A stretch of 64,000 nt of DNA from Clostridia bacterium (lineage in GTDB: Bacteria; Bacillota; Clostridia; TANB77; CAG-508), in the NCBI GenBank assembly GCA_017934475.1, contig JAGBJN010000006.1, positions 1 through 64,000 of the forward strand. Reading direction: 5' to 3'. The notes beneath the pieces are model-generated. The model searched no databases. It saw nothing but the letters and a program-made list of their open reading frames with translations, and was not told the DNA's origin. The translations under genes and the position numbers were made by a program. Positions 1-8,933 of the stretch are shown piece after piece. Each line of letters starts with the position of its first letter. Positions within the stretch are counted from its first letter, which is position 1.

Positions 1-1
1 A

Positions 2-244
2 CATTGTGCAATAATTGAAACTAGTCAATCAAAAAATGATGAAATTATTTTTACAGGACATATTCCTGTACGTTGTATTAATGAATATCGTAATACTTTA
101 ACTCTATATACAAATGGGCAAGCAGTTTTTTTGACAGAATTTAAAGATTATCAAATTGCTACTTGTGAACCAGTTATTCAATCACGTAGACCAAATAATC
201 GAATAGATAAAGTACGCCATATGTTTAATAAAAAAGAAAATTAA
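2..244 (+). CDS. Tet(M/O)-type tetracycline resistance ribosomal protection protein, C-terminal end (partial)
   Basis: The frame is open from the window edge and ends at TAA 242-244, giving the last 80 residues of an EF-G-like GTPase. The tail, with [16 protein letters not shown] near the end, is the signature C-terminus of ribosomal protection proteins such as Tet(M) and Tet(O), which release tetracycline from the ribosome. The segment [18 protein letters not shown] corresponds to the conserved domain IV/V end of that family. The GTPase domain lies outside the window, so the exact Tet class cannot be named. A terminator follows about 50 bp downstream. Its presence marks this edge as mobile, resistance-carrying DNA. 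Confidence 0.9.
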   Translation, partial: HCAIIETSQSKNDEIIFTGHIPVRCINEYRNTLTLYTNGQAVFLTEFKDYQIATCEPVIQSRRPNNRIDKVRHMFNKKEN

Positions 245-293
245 GTTACTATTCGCTAAATTACAATTTGGAAGAATTATTATAGAAAAAGCA

Positions 294-328
294 AAAGTCA
301 GAAAGTAATATTTCTGGCTTTATTTTTG
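294..328 (+). terminator. Intrinsic terminator after tet gene
   Basis: Arms AAAGTCAGAAA (294-304) and TTTCTGGCTTT (311-321) pair over 11 bp with one G-T pair and a 6-nt loop. ATTTTT follows. It closes the tetracycline resistance gene. Confidence 0.8.
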
Positions 329-419
329 TCAGATAATGCAAAAAAAATGAAAATATGATATACTTTAATTGATTTTACAAAAGAGGAGTATAAAGAGGTG
401 TAGAAAGCAGGAGAGTTTA

Positions 420-671
420 ATGGGAAAGAAATATAAAGAAGCAAATAAATGTGAAACAGAAACAACCATAAATGTATTATATAGTGAAAAAGTATTATCA
501 ATTTATACAAATAAAGTTGATTTAGAAAGAAGACTATATAAGATTTTAGGCGAACCTAAAAAAGAATATATAAAAGGTAGATCTGTTTTGGCTAGTTTGT
601 GGGAAATACCATTAGAAGATATTAGTAAAATCAATAAAGTAATATTAAGAGCTGATATTTATGGAATGTAA
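420..671 (+). CDS. Small conserved-looking protein of unknown function, 83 aa
   Basis: I do not recognise this protein. The start at 420 is chosen because GGAGAG lies 7-12 bases upstream; an in-frame TTG at 369 has no ribosome binding site. The product is soluble and charged, with a compact core containing NVLYSEKVLSIYTNKVDLE and no membrane segment. It sits just downstream of the tetracycline resistance gene and 18 bp before the SanA-like gene, so it is probably co-transcribed with the latter. No catalytic motif is visible. Confidence 0.6.
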   Translation: MGKKYKEANKCETETTINVLYSEKVLSIYTNKVDLERRLYKILGEPKKEYIKGRSVLASLWEIPLEDISKINKVILRADIYGM

Positions 672-689
672 AAAAGAATAGGAGTATAT

Positions 690-1361
690 ATGAAAAAAAT
701 AGCAAAATATGGAGTGATATGTCTAATAATTATAATTGTATTAATGTTAATTTTATTAGGAATTAATTTATATGTAAAATCATCTACAAAGAATCAGATT
801 ATTGAAAATAATTATTATTCTAATTTAAAAGATATAGATTGCATTGTTGTATTAGGAGCAGGAATTTGGGGAGATAAGCCTAGTCCTATGCTAGAAGATA
901 GATTGCTTCAGGCAATAGATTTATACCAAAACAACGTATCATCAAAAATAATTATGAGTGGAGATCACGGAAAACAAGATTATGATGAAGTAAATACAAT
1001 GAAAAATTTTGCAATTGATAAAGGTGTGCTATCAGAAAGTATATTTATGGACCACGCAGGATTTTCTTCTTATGAAAGTATATACAGAGCAAAAGAAATT
1101 TTTGGAGCAAAGAAAATAGTTATAGTAACACAAAAATATCATTTGTATAGAGCTTTATACATAGCAAATCAATTAGGAATTGAAGCGTATGGTGTAGGAG
1201 CAGATCCAAGACAATATGTTGGAGCTACTTATAGAGAATTAAGAGAGATATTGGCAAGGAATAAAGACTTTTTTAAATGTATTTTTAAACCCGAGCCTAC
1301 ATATTTAGGAGATACAATTCCTGTTAGTGGAAACGGAGATATAACTAATGATAAAAATTAA
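690..1361 (+). CDS. SanA/YdcF-like DUF218 membrane-anchored protein
   Basis: 223 aa. One N-terminal membrane segment (about residues 6-27) is followed by a DUF218 domain: DCIVVLGAGIW at the first strand, then SKIIMSGDHG, the acidic DEVNTM segment, SSYESIYRAKEIF and VTQKYHLYRALYIA. These are the conserved blocks of the SanA/YdcF/ElyC family, which acts at the cell envelope; SanA has been linked to vancomycin exclusion. The domain should lie outside the membrane. Placement close to a VanR/VanS-type pair and a C39-like peptidase suggests an envelope-stress cluster, which is inference. A terminator follows at 1373. Confidence 0.85.
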   Translation: MKKIAKYGVICLIIIIVLMLILLGINLYVKSSTKNQIIENNYYSNLKDIDCIVVLGAGIWGDKPSPMLEDRLLQAIDLYQNNVSSKIIMSGDHGKQDYDEVNTMKNFAIDKGVLSESIFMDHAGFSSYESIYRAKEIFGAKKIVIVTQKYHLYRALYIANQLGIEAYGVGADPRQYVGATYRELREILARNKDFFKCIFKPEPTYLGDTIPVSGNGDITNDKN

Positions 1362-1372
1362 AATTTTAAATG

Positions 1373-1412
1373 AATGTCTAACGATTCTACATTTATGGTA
1401 AAGACATTTTTT
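1373..1412 (+). terminator. Intrinsic terminator after SanA-like gene
   Basis: AATGTCT (1373-1379) pairs with AGACATT (1402-1408), and the downstream arm runs into a T-rich tail. Confidence 0.6.
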
Positions 1413-1450
1413 GATAAATATATTATCATAATCTTAGGAGGTTATATAAT

Positions 1451-1954
1451 ATGGATCAAGTAAAGATAGGAAAATTTATTGCAAAATTAAGAAATGAAAA
1501 TAATTTAACACAAGAAGCATTAGGAGAGAAATTAGGAGTTACTAATAAGACTATTTCAAGATGGGAAAATGGTCATTATTTACCAGATATAGAAATGCTT
1601 CAATTGTTAAGCAAAGAATTTAATGTTAGTATAAATGAGCTAATTACAGGCGAGAGAATACAAGAAAATAAATATAAAGAAAAAGCAGAGGAGAACTTGC
1701 TAACAGTTTTAGAAAATAGCACATTTACCTTAAAAGAGAAAACAGAATATTATAGAAAAAAATGGATAAAAGAGCATACCTTTGAATTAACAATTGAAAT
1801 GATAGTAATTATAGCTTTAATAATATTTTGTATAGTGAAATATAAAGATATGGTTTTTGTAGCTTGTATTTGTGGATATGTGTGGTCTATATATCAATAT
1901 AACAAAATGATGGCATATATTGAAAATAGAGCTTATAACAAAGATAATAAATAG
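1451..1954 (+). CDS. XRE-family regulator with C-terminal membrane segments
   Basis: 167 aa, preceded by TAGGAGG. Residues about 8-62 form a Cro/C1-type helix-turn-helix (LRNENNLTQEALGEKLGVTN then TISRWENGHYLPD). The C-terminal half carries two hydrophobic stretches (about 115-135 and 138-155), so this is a membrane-tethered regulator of a type common in Firmicutes. Its target is unknown; the adjacent C39-like peptidase is convergent and shares its terminator. The fold is clear, the role is not. Confidence 0.88.
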   Translation: MDQVKIGKFIAKLRNENNLTQEALGEKLGVTNKTISRWENGHYLPDIEMLQLLSKEFNVSINELITGERIQENKYKEKAEENLLTVLENSTFTLKEKTEYYRKKWIKEHTFELTIEMIVIIALIIFCIVKYKDMVFVACICGYVWSIYQYNKMMAYIENRAYNKDNK

Positions 1955-1967
1955 TAGAATTTATTTT

Positions 1968-1997
1968 ATTAAAGACAGTTTTTTAACTGTCTTTAAT
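1968..1997. terminator. Bidirectional terminator between convergent genes
   Basis: A perfect 13-bp stem, ATTAAAGACAGTT (1968-1980) with AACTGTCTTTAAT (1985-1997), has a TTTT loop. It serves the XRE gene on the plus strand and overlaps the stop codon of the C39-like gene on the minus strand. Confidence 0.8.
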
Positions 1998-2760
1998 AAC
2001 TTTCTATATATAAAGCTTTTGCAATATATGGTGTTACTTCTTTAAATTTATACCAACCAGAACTTTTGCTATCATTTTCTCCTCCATTAGGATTTGATAT
2101 ATATACCATATCATTATCATCAGAAGCAAGCAAAACCATATAATGAGAAGCAGTAGTCCAACGATTATTATGAGGTTGATTCCATACACAAATTAAAATT
2201 GGTCTATTAGTTTTTAAATGCTCTTGTAATTTTTCTTTAGATAAATGCACACTATCATAATAAAAATCAGTATTTTTAATATTAAAAGTATTAGATAATT
2301 CTTTTGAAAGTGAATCATAATCCAGGACAGGATAATATTTTTGTCTAAGATCTTCTGGTGTATAATTTTTATCATAACCACTTAATATAGTTGCAACTGC
2401 AGTAATACCACAACCATTTTCTTCCATAGTTCCATTCCAATATTGTTTATTACTCCAAGATGAATTACCACTTTGTTTATATTCTATGTATGTTTTTTGA
2501 TGATTTTCAAGTGTTGTGAATGTAGTAAAATAGCCATCTTTATTCTTTACTTTTTTCTGACCAATTCCAGAGTAATTGTCATTTGTATCTTGTTTAATAG
2601 TTTTATATTCTGAATTATCTGTAATTTCTGAAATAGCTTTATTTAAATCATAAGAAATATTACTAAATATACTATTTTTTATACATAAGTATATTGCAAA
2701 AATTATAATTAATAATATTAAAATTCTTTTTTTATTTAATTTCCTTCTTTTTTTCTTCAT
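1993..2760 (-). CDS. Membrane-anchored C39-like cysteine peptidase
   Basis: 255 aa from the ATG at 2760, chosen because GGAGGG lies 9 bases upstream; a start at 2796 would add 12 residues without a binding site. A lysine/arginine-rich N-terminus precedes one membrane segment. The C-terminal half is a papain-like C39_2 domain: ENGCGITAVATILSGY gives the catalytic Cys, HYMVLLAS the His, and SNPNGG the third active-site position. Such proteins act outside the membrane. There is no ABC transporter attached, so it is not a bacteriocin exporter. It is divergent from the VanR-like gene. Confidence 0.82.
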   Translation of the reverse strand: MKKKRRKLNKKRILILLIIIFAIYLCIKNSIFSNISYDLNKAISEITDNSEYKTIKQDTNDNYSGIGQKKVKNKDGYFTTFTTLENHQKTYIEYKQSGNSSWSNKQYWNGTMEENGCGITAVATILSGYDKNYTPEDLRQKYYPVLDYDSLSKELSNTFNIKNTDFYYDSVHLSKEKLQEHLKTNRPILICVWNQPHNNRWTTASHYMVLLASDDNDMVYISNPNGGENDSKSSGWYKFKEVTPYIAKALYIESY

Positions 2761-2856
2761 TTGAAATCCCTCCAGTAACTTGTCTATATTATACAAATAA
2801 AGAAAATAATAAGTTTTAAGAAATTATTAAATAAATCTTAACATTTTCTTACAATT

Positions 2857-2863
2857 TGTCGAA
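2857..2863 (+). promoter_or_regulatory. Candidate 0A box upstream of VanR-like gene
   Basis: TGTCGAA matches the Spo0A-binding 0A box. It lies in the divergent region between the C39-like and VanR-like genes. A Spo0A-like protein with the matching helix-turn-helix is encoded at 18,349-19,086. A single 7-bp match is weak evidence alone. Confidence 0.35.
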
Positions 2864-2921
2864 TCTGTGGAATTTATTGGCTTATTGTGATAGAATACCA
2901 ATTGATAGAAAAGAGGAAAAT

Positions 2922-3606
2922 ATGAATATTTTAGTATTAGATGATGAAAAAGAAATTGCAGATTTGGTAGAAGTTTATTTGAAAAATGAAAACTATAATG
3001 TTTATAAATTTTATGATTCTAATAAAGCAATAGAGTGTATTAATAATCAAAAATTAGATTTTGCAATTTTAGATGTAATGATCAAAGATGTTGATGGATT
3101 TAAGATATGTAAAATGATAAGAGATAAAGGTTTTAATTTTCCTATAATAATGCTAACAGCTAAAATTGAAGACAAGGATAAGATACAGGGATTAACGATT
3201 CGGAGCAGATGACTATATAACTAAGCCTTTCAATCCATTAGAACTTATTGCAAGAGTAAAATCTGCATATAGAAGATACACAAAATATAATGAAAAAGTT
3301 GAAGAAAATATCATATATATAGATGGGTTAGAAATAGATCAGGATAAACACATCTGTAAGTTATATGATAATATAATTGAATTAACACCAATGGAATTTG
3401 ATATATTATTGTATTTAGCACAAAAAAGAGGGAATGTAGTTAGTTCGGAAGAATTATTTGAAAAAGTTTGGAAAGAAAAATATTTGGAGAACAATAATAC
3501 TGTAATGGTACATATTAGGAGAATAAGGGAAAAGTTAAAGGAAGACGCTAAGCAACCTAAATTTATAAAAACAGTATGGGGAGTTGGATATAAAATTGAA
3601 AAATAA
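2922..3606 (+). CDS. VanR-type response regulator, frame interrupted by one extra base (CGG at 3201)
   Basis: An OmpR/VanR-family regulator read in two frames. Residues 1-93 give the receiver (LVLDDEKEIADLVEVYLKNE; phospho-acceptor Asp in FAILDVMIKD). At 3201-3203 an in-frame CGG opens a frame that stops at TGA 3210. Dropping one C gives GADDYITKPFNPLELIARVK, exactly the expected VanR continuation, then a winged-helix domain ending TVWGVGYKIEK. Total length is 3n+1, consistent with a single insertion. It overlaps the sensor kinase start. No vanHAX-type operon is in the window. It is either a pseudogene, a sequencing error or a +1-decoded gene (see findings). Confidence 0.85.
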
Positions 3607-4684
3607 GGGATTATTTAAAGAAAAAATGAAATTGGTAGGTCAAGTAATACTAAGAATAATAATTTATTATATTATTTCAATATTATTCTATATTGTAGTT
3701 TTAGATGGAGTTTTGGGAAATTTCTTAGGAAATAGCTTGTATAGAATAAATTATGATTTATATTATTGGTGTGTAACCAGTAAAGAAACAATTTTTATAA
3801 TTTATTTAATAATTGTTTTAATATTAGCTCTATATAGATTTTTTTCTTTAAAAGTTGAAAATAGAGAAAAATTGTATAGTTCGTTAGATAATATTTTAGA
3901 TGAAAGTAGTCAAAATGTAGAATTACCTGATGAAATGATTAAGTTTTCTGAAAAATTAAATAAAATTAAGTACGAATATGCTTTAAGCAAGAAAATAGCA
4001 AAAGAAGCAGAGCAGAAGAAGAATGATTTAATAATGTATATGGCTCACGATTTAAAAACTCCTCTTACATCTGTAATTGGTTATTTGACATTACTTAATG
4101 AAGAAAAGAAAATATCAAAAGATTTACAAGATAAATATATGAAAATAGCACTTGATAAGTCAATAAGATTAGAGGAACTGACTAATCAATTCTTTGAAAT
4201 TACTAGATATAATTTGAACGATATGCCAATAAATAAAACACAACTTAATTTATCAATATTATTTGATCAGTTAATAGAAGAATTTTATCCAATGTTAGAA
4301 GACAGAAAATTAGAATTAAAAGTGAACAAACCTAATACTTTAATATATAATGCAGATGGAGATAAATTGGCGAGAAGCTTTGGAAATCTATTGAAAAATG
4401 CGATTAGTTATAGTTATGAAAATACCGTTATTGAGATAGAAATGATTGATAATGAAGATAATATTGAAGTAATATTTAAAAATAAAGGTGCTACTATTCC
4501 AGAATATAAATTAGAAAGAATTTTTGATAAATTTTATAGAGCTGATGAATCAAGAGGGACAAATAGTGGTGGAGCAGGATTGGGACTTGCAATTACAAAA
4601 GAAATAATTGAATTGCATAATGGAACAATCTCTGCAAATAGTGAAAATGAAACTATTGAATTTGTTATTAATTTGAGAAAATAA
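3584..4684 (+). CDS. VanS-type sensor histidine kinase
   Basis: 366 aa. A TTG start at 3584, overlapping the regulator gene, gives IKLKNKG near the N-terminus as in VanS proteins. Two membrane segments (about 20-45 and 68-88) frame a short extracellular loop, followed by a HAMP-like linker. The H box MAHDLKTPLTSVIGYL carries the phosphorylated His; N box (NLLKNAISYS), F box (FDKFYR) and G box (GGAGLGLAI) complete an intact ATPase. It would phosphorylate the adjacent VanR-type regulator. The ligand cannot be told from sequence, and no D-Ala-D-Lac ligase genes are present here. Confidence 0.9.
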   Translation: MDIKLKNKGLFKEKMKLVGQVILRIIIYYIISILFYIVVLDGVLGNFLGNSLYRINYDLYYWCVTSKETIFIIYLIIVLILALYRFFSLKVENREKLYSSLDNILDESSQNVELPDEMIKFSEKLNKIKYEYALSKKIAKEAEQKKNDLIMYMAHDLKTPLTSVIGYLTLLNEEKKISKDLQDKYMKIALDKSIRLEELTNQFFEITRYNLNDMPINKTQLNLSILFDQLIEEFYPMLEDRKLELKVNKPNTLIYNADGDKLARSFGNLLKNAISYSYENTVIEIEMIDNEDNIEVIFKNKGATIPEYKLERIFDKFYRADESRGTNSGGAGLGLAITKEIIELHNGTISANSENETIEFVINLRK

Positions 4685-4795
4685 AAATATTTTTATCGTA
4701 AACATAAAATTTTGCAAAAACATTGCAAAATCCTGCAGTATACATTCAATATTTCAAGTGCTAAAATATTAATATCAAAAATTATATGTGATTGA

Positions 4796-4833
4796 GAGAG
4801 CTAATTAGAGAAATCTAGTTAGCTTTCTTTTTT
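4796..4833 (+). terminator. Intrinsic terminator after VanS-like gene
   Basis: AGAGAGCTAA pairs with TTAGCTTTCT around a loop of roughly 15 nt, and a T6 run follows. It separates the two-component genes from the next operon. Confidence 0.65.
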
Positions 4834-4852
4834 GCTGTCTTAGGAGGAGATT

Positions 4853-5884
4853 ATGAAAGGTATTATTAAAGGTAGTCTTGTTACTGGACTATTAGCAATG
4901 TGTTTAATGTCGAATGTATATGCGACAGATAGTAACAAAGTAATAAACAAAACAATTTTAGAATCAGAGGAAAGTAGCTTCGTAACATCAATACAGAAAG
5001 AAATTGAAGAAAATGATATTAAATATAAGCTATCTGATTATTCAAAGAAAGAAGATGAAGAAAATTCAAAAGTTGTTACAGCTTATAAAAAAGATGTTAT
5101 AAAAAGTAATACAAAAGAAGCAATAATAAATCATTTTGGAGATAGCCTTAATTATGATGACGAAGAATATTCTGGAACAATTGCTTTAAAAGATTATGAA
5201 ATTAAAACGATTAGCAATGGAAAATATGAAGTAATTGATGAAAAGAAAATCAATTTTAGTAAATATAGCAAAAATGATTTAGATAACATTGAAAAAGAAA
5301 GAGTTATAAATGGAGTAACATATTATCTTATAAATGTTAATTGGGAAAATGATGAAACTGAAAATATTGACAATCAAGAAGTACCAACAACTTATAAAGG
5401 CACAATGATATATCAAGCAGTAGTTACAAGAAATAATCCATTTAGTTATGAGATAACAGTTACATACGAGGGAAATGTAAGTAAAAAAGATCCTATCTAT
5501 TTATATACATTAGAATATGAAAGAGTTAAAGAAGAGCCAGTTATTATTCAGGAAGAACCAAAAGATTATACAGTACCTACAATTATTGTAAGTGGATTAG
5601 GTATAGCATTAGTGATTGTATATTGTATTGGAAAAACAACAACAAGAGTGTATGTAAAAACAGATAATGGGTTCAAATTAATAAAAGTTGTTAGGTTAAG
5701 TAAAAAACATAATACTGTAAATTTAAGCAATTACAAACATAAAACTGTTACAAATATGTTTGCAATTAAAACTTCAAATGGATTTTATAATAAGAATAAA
5801 AATATGCTAATAAAGGTTAAGAAAGATAAGATAACTAAAAACGTTTATCTTAATAATGCTTATATAGATTTTATATTAGGTTAA
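4853..5884 (+). CDS. Secreted, membrane-anchored protein of unknown function
   Basis: 343 aa, preceded by TAGGAGGAG. A signal peptide (residues 1-25, MKGIIKGSLVTGLLAMCLMS then VYA) is followed by about 215 charged extracellular residues. One membrane segment comes next (about 243-262), then a lysine-rich cytoplasmic tail of about 80 residues. No LPXTG motif is visible. It is the first gene of an overlapping operon that ends with a sortase, so it may be part of a surface or conjugation-associated complex. I do not recognise the family. Confidence 0.7.
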   Translation: MKGIIKGSLVTGLLAMCLMSNVYATDSNKVINKTILESEESSFVTSIQKEIEENDIKYKLSDYSKKEDEENSKVVTAYKKDVIKSNTKEAIINHFGDSLNYDDEEYSGTIALKDYEIKTISNGKYEVIDEKKINFSKYSKNDLDNIEKERVINGVTYYLINVNWENDETENIDNQEVPTTYKGTMIYQAVVTRNNPFSYEITVTYEGNVSKKDPIYLYTLEYERVKEEPVIIQEEPKDYTVPTIIVSGLGIALVIVYCIGKTTTRVYVKTDNGFKLIKVVRLSKKHNTVNLSNYKHKTVTNMFAIKTSNGFYNKNKNMLIKVKKDKITKNVYLNNAYIDFILG

Positions 5885-5897
5885 TATGGAGGATAAA

Positions 5898-6908
5898 ATG
5901 GAATTAGAAAATGCAACTATAATTGACTTTGGAGATGTGGAATTACTTGCAACTAAAGAAGATTTGTATATGGGGTATGAAAATGAAGCAAAATTTAAAA
6001 TAAATTGGTGTAGACTTAAAGATAAACCAGATGAATTAATAAGACTAAATGTAGAATATGACAAATTATCAAAAGAAATTCAAGAAAAGAATATTCCAAT
6101 AATTGATATAGGGAAAATAATTGAAAAGCAATTTGCTGAAATATTAGAAAAAGAAATAAACAGTTTTATAGGCAAGAATATTAATAATATATCTTATTTA
6201 TTTAAAAAAGCAGAACATACAGACGCAAATAGAAATAAATATTATACAAATCCTGATTATTTAAGAATAGAGGATATTGGGGTGGATTATTTAAAAGAAA
6301 GAGAAGATATAAATAATAGAGCAAGAGTATATACGTCAGCTGTATATTATGATCAAATTAATCATTCTAAACTAAAATATTTACCATCACATTATAGTAC
6401 TGAAAAAAATGCAGTAGAAGTGGATATAAAAGAGCAAAAAATTTTATCAAAGCCAGGATTTATTTTAAATCAAGTATATACTAAAACAAGTTTATGCAAG
6501 ATTCTTGCATATAAACAATATGAATTAGGAATAACTCCACCATTTTATAATGAAGTTGCAAAAATAAATAAATTCTTAAAAGATAAAAAAACAGTAACAG
6601 TAATATTGGCAGATGATAGAGAAGTAAAAACCAAAGCAGATATAACAGATATTATAGAGTTCTATAATGGAATATTTATCCTAAAAAAAGATTTATTTGA
6701 ATTAGATTTTTATGAAGATGATTTAGAACTAAGAAACATTAATAATATAAAAGCAATAAGACACGGAAAAACAGAAATTGAAATAAATACTAGAAATTTA
6801 AAACCATTGGAATTGCAACTTGATGATATTATTCAAAATGATAATAAGGGCATAATATGTGAAATACCAGAGCAAAAAAATGAAGAGGAATTGGAAGATG
6901 AATGTTAG
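5898..6908 (+). CDS. Unknown 336-aa soluble protein of the accessory operon
   Basis: The start at 5898 is chosen because GGAGG (5888-5892) lies 5 bases upstream; the ATG at 5886 overlaps that site. No signal peptide or membrane segment is seen. The protein is rich in K, E, I and N. The N-terminus (DFGDVELLATKEDLYMGYENEAKF) resembles the large-polyvalent-protein-associated style of domains on conjugative elements, but this is an impression, not an identification. The 3' end overlaps the next gene by 11 bases, which indicates translational coupling. Confidence 0.6.
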   Translation: MELENATIIDFGDVELLATKEDLYMGYENEAKFKINWCRLKDKPDELIRLNVEYDKLSKEIQEKNIPIIDIGKIIEKQFAEILEKEINSFIGKNINNISYLFKKAEHTDANRNKYYTNPDYLRIEDIGVDYLKEREDINNRARVYTSAVYYDQINHSKLKYLPSHYSTEKNAVEVDIKEQKILSKPGFILNQVYTKTSLCKILAYKQYELGITPPFYNEVAKINKFLKDKKTVTVILADDREVKTKADITDIIEFYNGIFILKKDLFELDFYEDDLELRNINNIKAIRHGKTEIEINTRNLKPLELQLDDIIQNDNKGIICEIPEQKNEEELEDEC

Positions 6909-7788
6909 TAGAGAACAAGAAATAAAAAATGTTATAAGTCATATAGAAGAAGCTGTTTGGAATGGAAGACATAATGATTCAAAAGGATATGTAATAGATT
7001 TAAGTAATACAACAAATAAAATTGAAATATGGGCTGATATTATTGAACCAGTATACGAATCTTTTTCTACAGAAGCATATTTTAAAATTGGGGATAAACC
7101 AGGTACAAAAGAAGATATAGTTAATACATATATTGAAATGAAAAATCCTTATATTTTCAACCTTAATGAATATAATAATCTATTAAAATTACCAGAAGAA
7201 ACACAAAAAATGTTTATGAGTAATTTATTAGAAATTGAAACAAAACTTGAAAATATAAAGAACAATGGTATTGGTGCGAATAGTGTAAGGGTTCAGTTAT
7301 TTAAAAAAGAAAATGAAAAAGAAAAATTATATGCTGACAAACAAAGTATAGAAAATGAATATATAGATATATCTCAAAAGAAAGAAAAAAACACTAAAAA
7401 TATTAATGAATATGTAGAGAAACTAAAACGAAATAATAATTTATTTAATCCTATAAGCATTGTTAATAGAGTGTTTTCAAAACAGAAAATTGAAGAGCAA
7501 AACAAGTTTTATAAAAATGAAGCTGTAAGATTAGAGAGAGAAAATATTAAAATTACGGAATTGATATTTGAAAAAATGTTTTGTAAGAATGATTTGAATA
7601 AACAGATTAATGAAGTAGAAAAAGAAGTTAAAGAATTAAGAAAACAATACGAATTAGAAGACAAAGAACAGGTAAAAGAATCAGACATATTAAAAGAAAA
7701 AAATATGTTATTTAAAGTATTTGATATTGATAAAGTTGAAGAACATATAAAGGAAAGTGAAATACAAGTTGAGCAAGAAAGTGAATAA
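6898..7788 (+). CDS. Unknown coiled-coil protein, 296 aa
   Basis: The start at 6898 overlaps the upstream stop codon region; longer in-frame starts would lie deep in the previous gene. Residues about 110-270 are almost entirely charged and heptad-like (LERENIKITELIFEKM, NEVEKEVKELRKQ), so a long coiled coil is likely. There is no membrane segment. It is part of the 5.9-11.9 kb operon. No family was recognised. Confidence 0.6.
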   Translation: MNVSREQEIKNVISHIEEAVWNGRHNDSKGYVIDLSNTTNKIEIWADIIEPVYESFSTEAYFKIGDKPGTKEDIVNTYIEMKNPYIFNLNEYNNLLKLPEETQKMFMSNLLEIETKLENIKNNGIGANSVRVQLFKKENEKEKLYADKQSIENEYIDISQKKEKNTKNINEYVEKLKRNNNLFNPISIVNRVFSKQKIEEQNKFYKNEAVRLERENIKITELIFEKMFCKNDLNKQINEVEKEVKELRKQYELEDKEQVKESDILKEKNMLFKVFDIDKVEEHIKESEIQVEQESE

Positions 7789-7799
7789 AGGAGATTATT

Positions 7800-8288
7800 G
7801 TGAAAAAATTTGTCATAAAATTATTAAATAATATAAAATCTAAAATTAAAAGTATAGAATTAGAAAAACAAGAATTATCAGGAAATATTATAGAGAATAA
7901 AGTTGATAGATTGAATCTATCAGAAACATTTGATATTGGAAGAATTAGATATGATTATGGTATAAAATTAAAAAATGATAATTTAGTAAGAATGAATAGT
8001 AAATTATTAGAAATAGATACAGATGGCAATTTGTACTTTTTGAATGTAAGTAATCGCAAAGAAAAACTGAAAATTGGAAAAGTTGAAGATTGCTTATATG
8101 AATTTGATATATTTAAAGAAGAATGGAAGAAAGCTGATATTGTTCGTATATTAAGTTCTACTAATTTTGCGATAAAAGGTAGTAAACTAAAGGAAATAAG
8201 TAAAGCAATTTTAGAAAATAATAGTTTAGAACTATATTCAAATATTAATAAAAATAGAAAATTAGGAGGATTGAATTTATATGAGTAA
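7800..8288 (+). CDS. Unknown 162-aa protein, GTG start
   Basis: GTG at 7800 follows AAAGGAG with good spacing. The protein is soluble, with a basic N-terminal helix (KKFVIKLLNNIKSKIKS) and a beta-rich middle (GNLYFLNVSNRKEKLKIG). It overlaps the next gene by 8 bases. Function unknown; the context is accessory-element cargo. Confidence 0.55.
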   Translation: MKKFVIKLLNNIKSKIKSIELEKQELSGNIIENKVDRLNLSETFDIGRIRYDYGIKLKNDNLVRMNSKLLEIDTDGNLYFLNVSNRKEKLKIGKVEDCLYEFDIFKEEWKKADIVRILSSTNFAIKGSKLKEISKAILENNSLELYSNINKNRKLGGLNLYE

Positions 8289-8631
8289 TGAATTAACAAT
8301 TGAAAATATAAAAAAAGAGGTTGAAGGTAGAGATATTGTGGACGTTAAACTAAAAGATATGGTTGAACTTTTAAATAAATACAAAGAAGATCTAAACAAT
8401 CCATATTTGACTGATGAAAAGACATTAGAAGAATGTAACAGCGTAGTTTTTAATCCTCTTATGGAAGAATATATGGGATATAGAAAAGCTTTTATACAAA
8501 AAGCTATAAGTAAAGAAGAATTTGAAAATTTAGTTGAAACCTTTATAAAACAAGAAAAACTTTATGATTTATACGAAAAAGCTATTACAGTAAGCAGATC
8601 CGAAACAGAAAGTGAGGAAATTGCAGAATGA
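8281..8631 (+). CDS. Unknown small acidic protein, 116 aa
   Basis: Starts at 8281 behind AGGAGG and ends in an ATGA overlap with the next gene. It is all-alpha in character (IKKEVEGRDIVDVKLKDMVELLNKY) with an acidic tail. No signal peptide. Function not recognised; the tight coupling suggests a stoichiometric partner of its neighbours. Confidence 0.55.
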   Translation: MSNELTIENIKKEVEGRDIVDVKLKDMVELLNKYKEDLNNPYLTDEKTLEECNSVVFNPLMEEYMGYRKAFIQKAISKEEFENLVETFIKQEKLYDLYEKAITVSRSETESEEIAE

Positions 8632-8933
8632 GTATAATGCAAGATTTTGAAGAAGCAAGAAAAATGATTGGTCCAGAAAAATATGACGCAATTGAACAAT
8701 ATTTAGACGAAGTTTGCCCTAGAAGTAATTATGATAAATACAATAAAGAATTAAATACTATGCTAGATTATTCTACAGATGAATGGTTAAAAAAGAAAGC
8801 TGAACTTGAAGAAAAATATGGAATTATATTTTTAAGTGATGTTTTATATAAGCCAGAAGAATGGGAAAAATTTGAGAAATGGTATGAAAATAATATTAAT
8901 AAAGAACAGGAAAGCGAGGAAGAAGAAATATGA
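8628..8933 (+). CDS. Unknown 101-aa protein, paralogous to the next gene
   Basis: Overlaps both neighbours by ATGA. The N-terminus (FEEARKMIGPEKYDAIEQYLDE) and C-terminus (EEWEKFEKWYENNIN) match residues 4-30 and 66-92 of the next gene (YEEIKNRIGARKYKGIEDYINE, EEWAKFEAWYENRIN). The two are therefore tandem relatives, this one lacking the extra C-terminal domain of its neighbour. It is a small helical protein typical of integrative-element cargo. Function unknown. Confidence 0.6.
   Translation: MSIMQDFEEARKMIGPEKYDAIEQYLDEVCPRSNYDKYNKELNTMLDYSTDEWLKKKAELEEKYGIIFLSDVLYKPEEWEKFEKWYENNINKEQESEEEEI

Noticed and set aside
2922-4684. Functional vancomycin-resistance operon
   Set aside because: Only regulator and sensor relatives are present; no ligase, dehydrogenase or dipeptidase genes.
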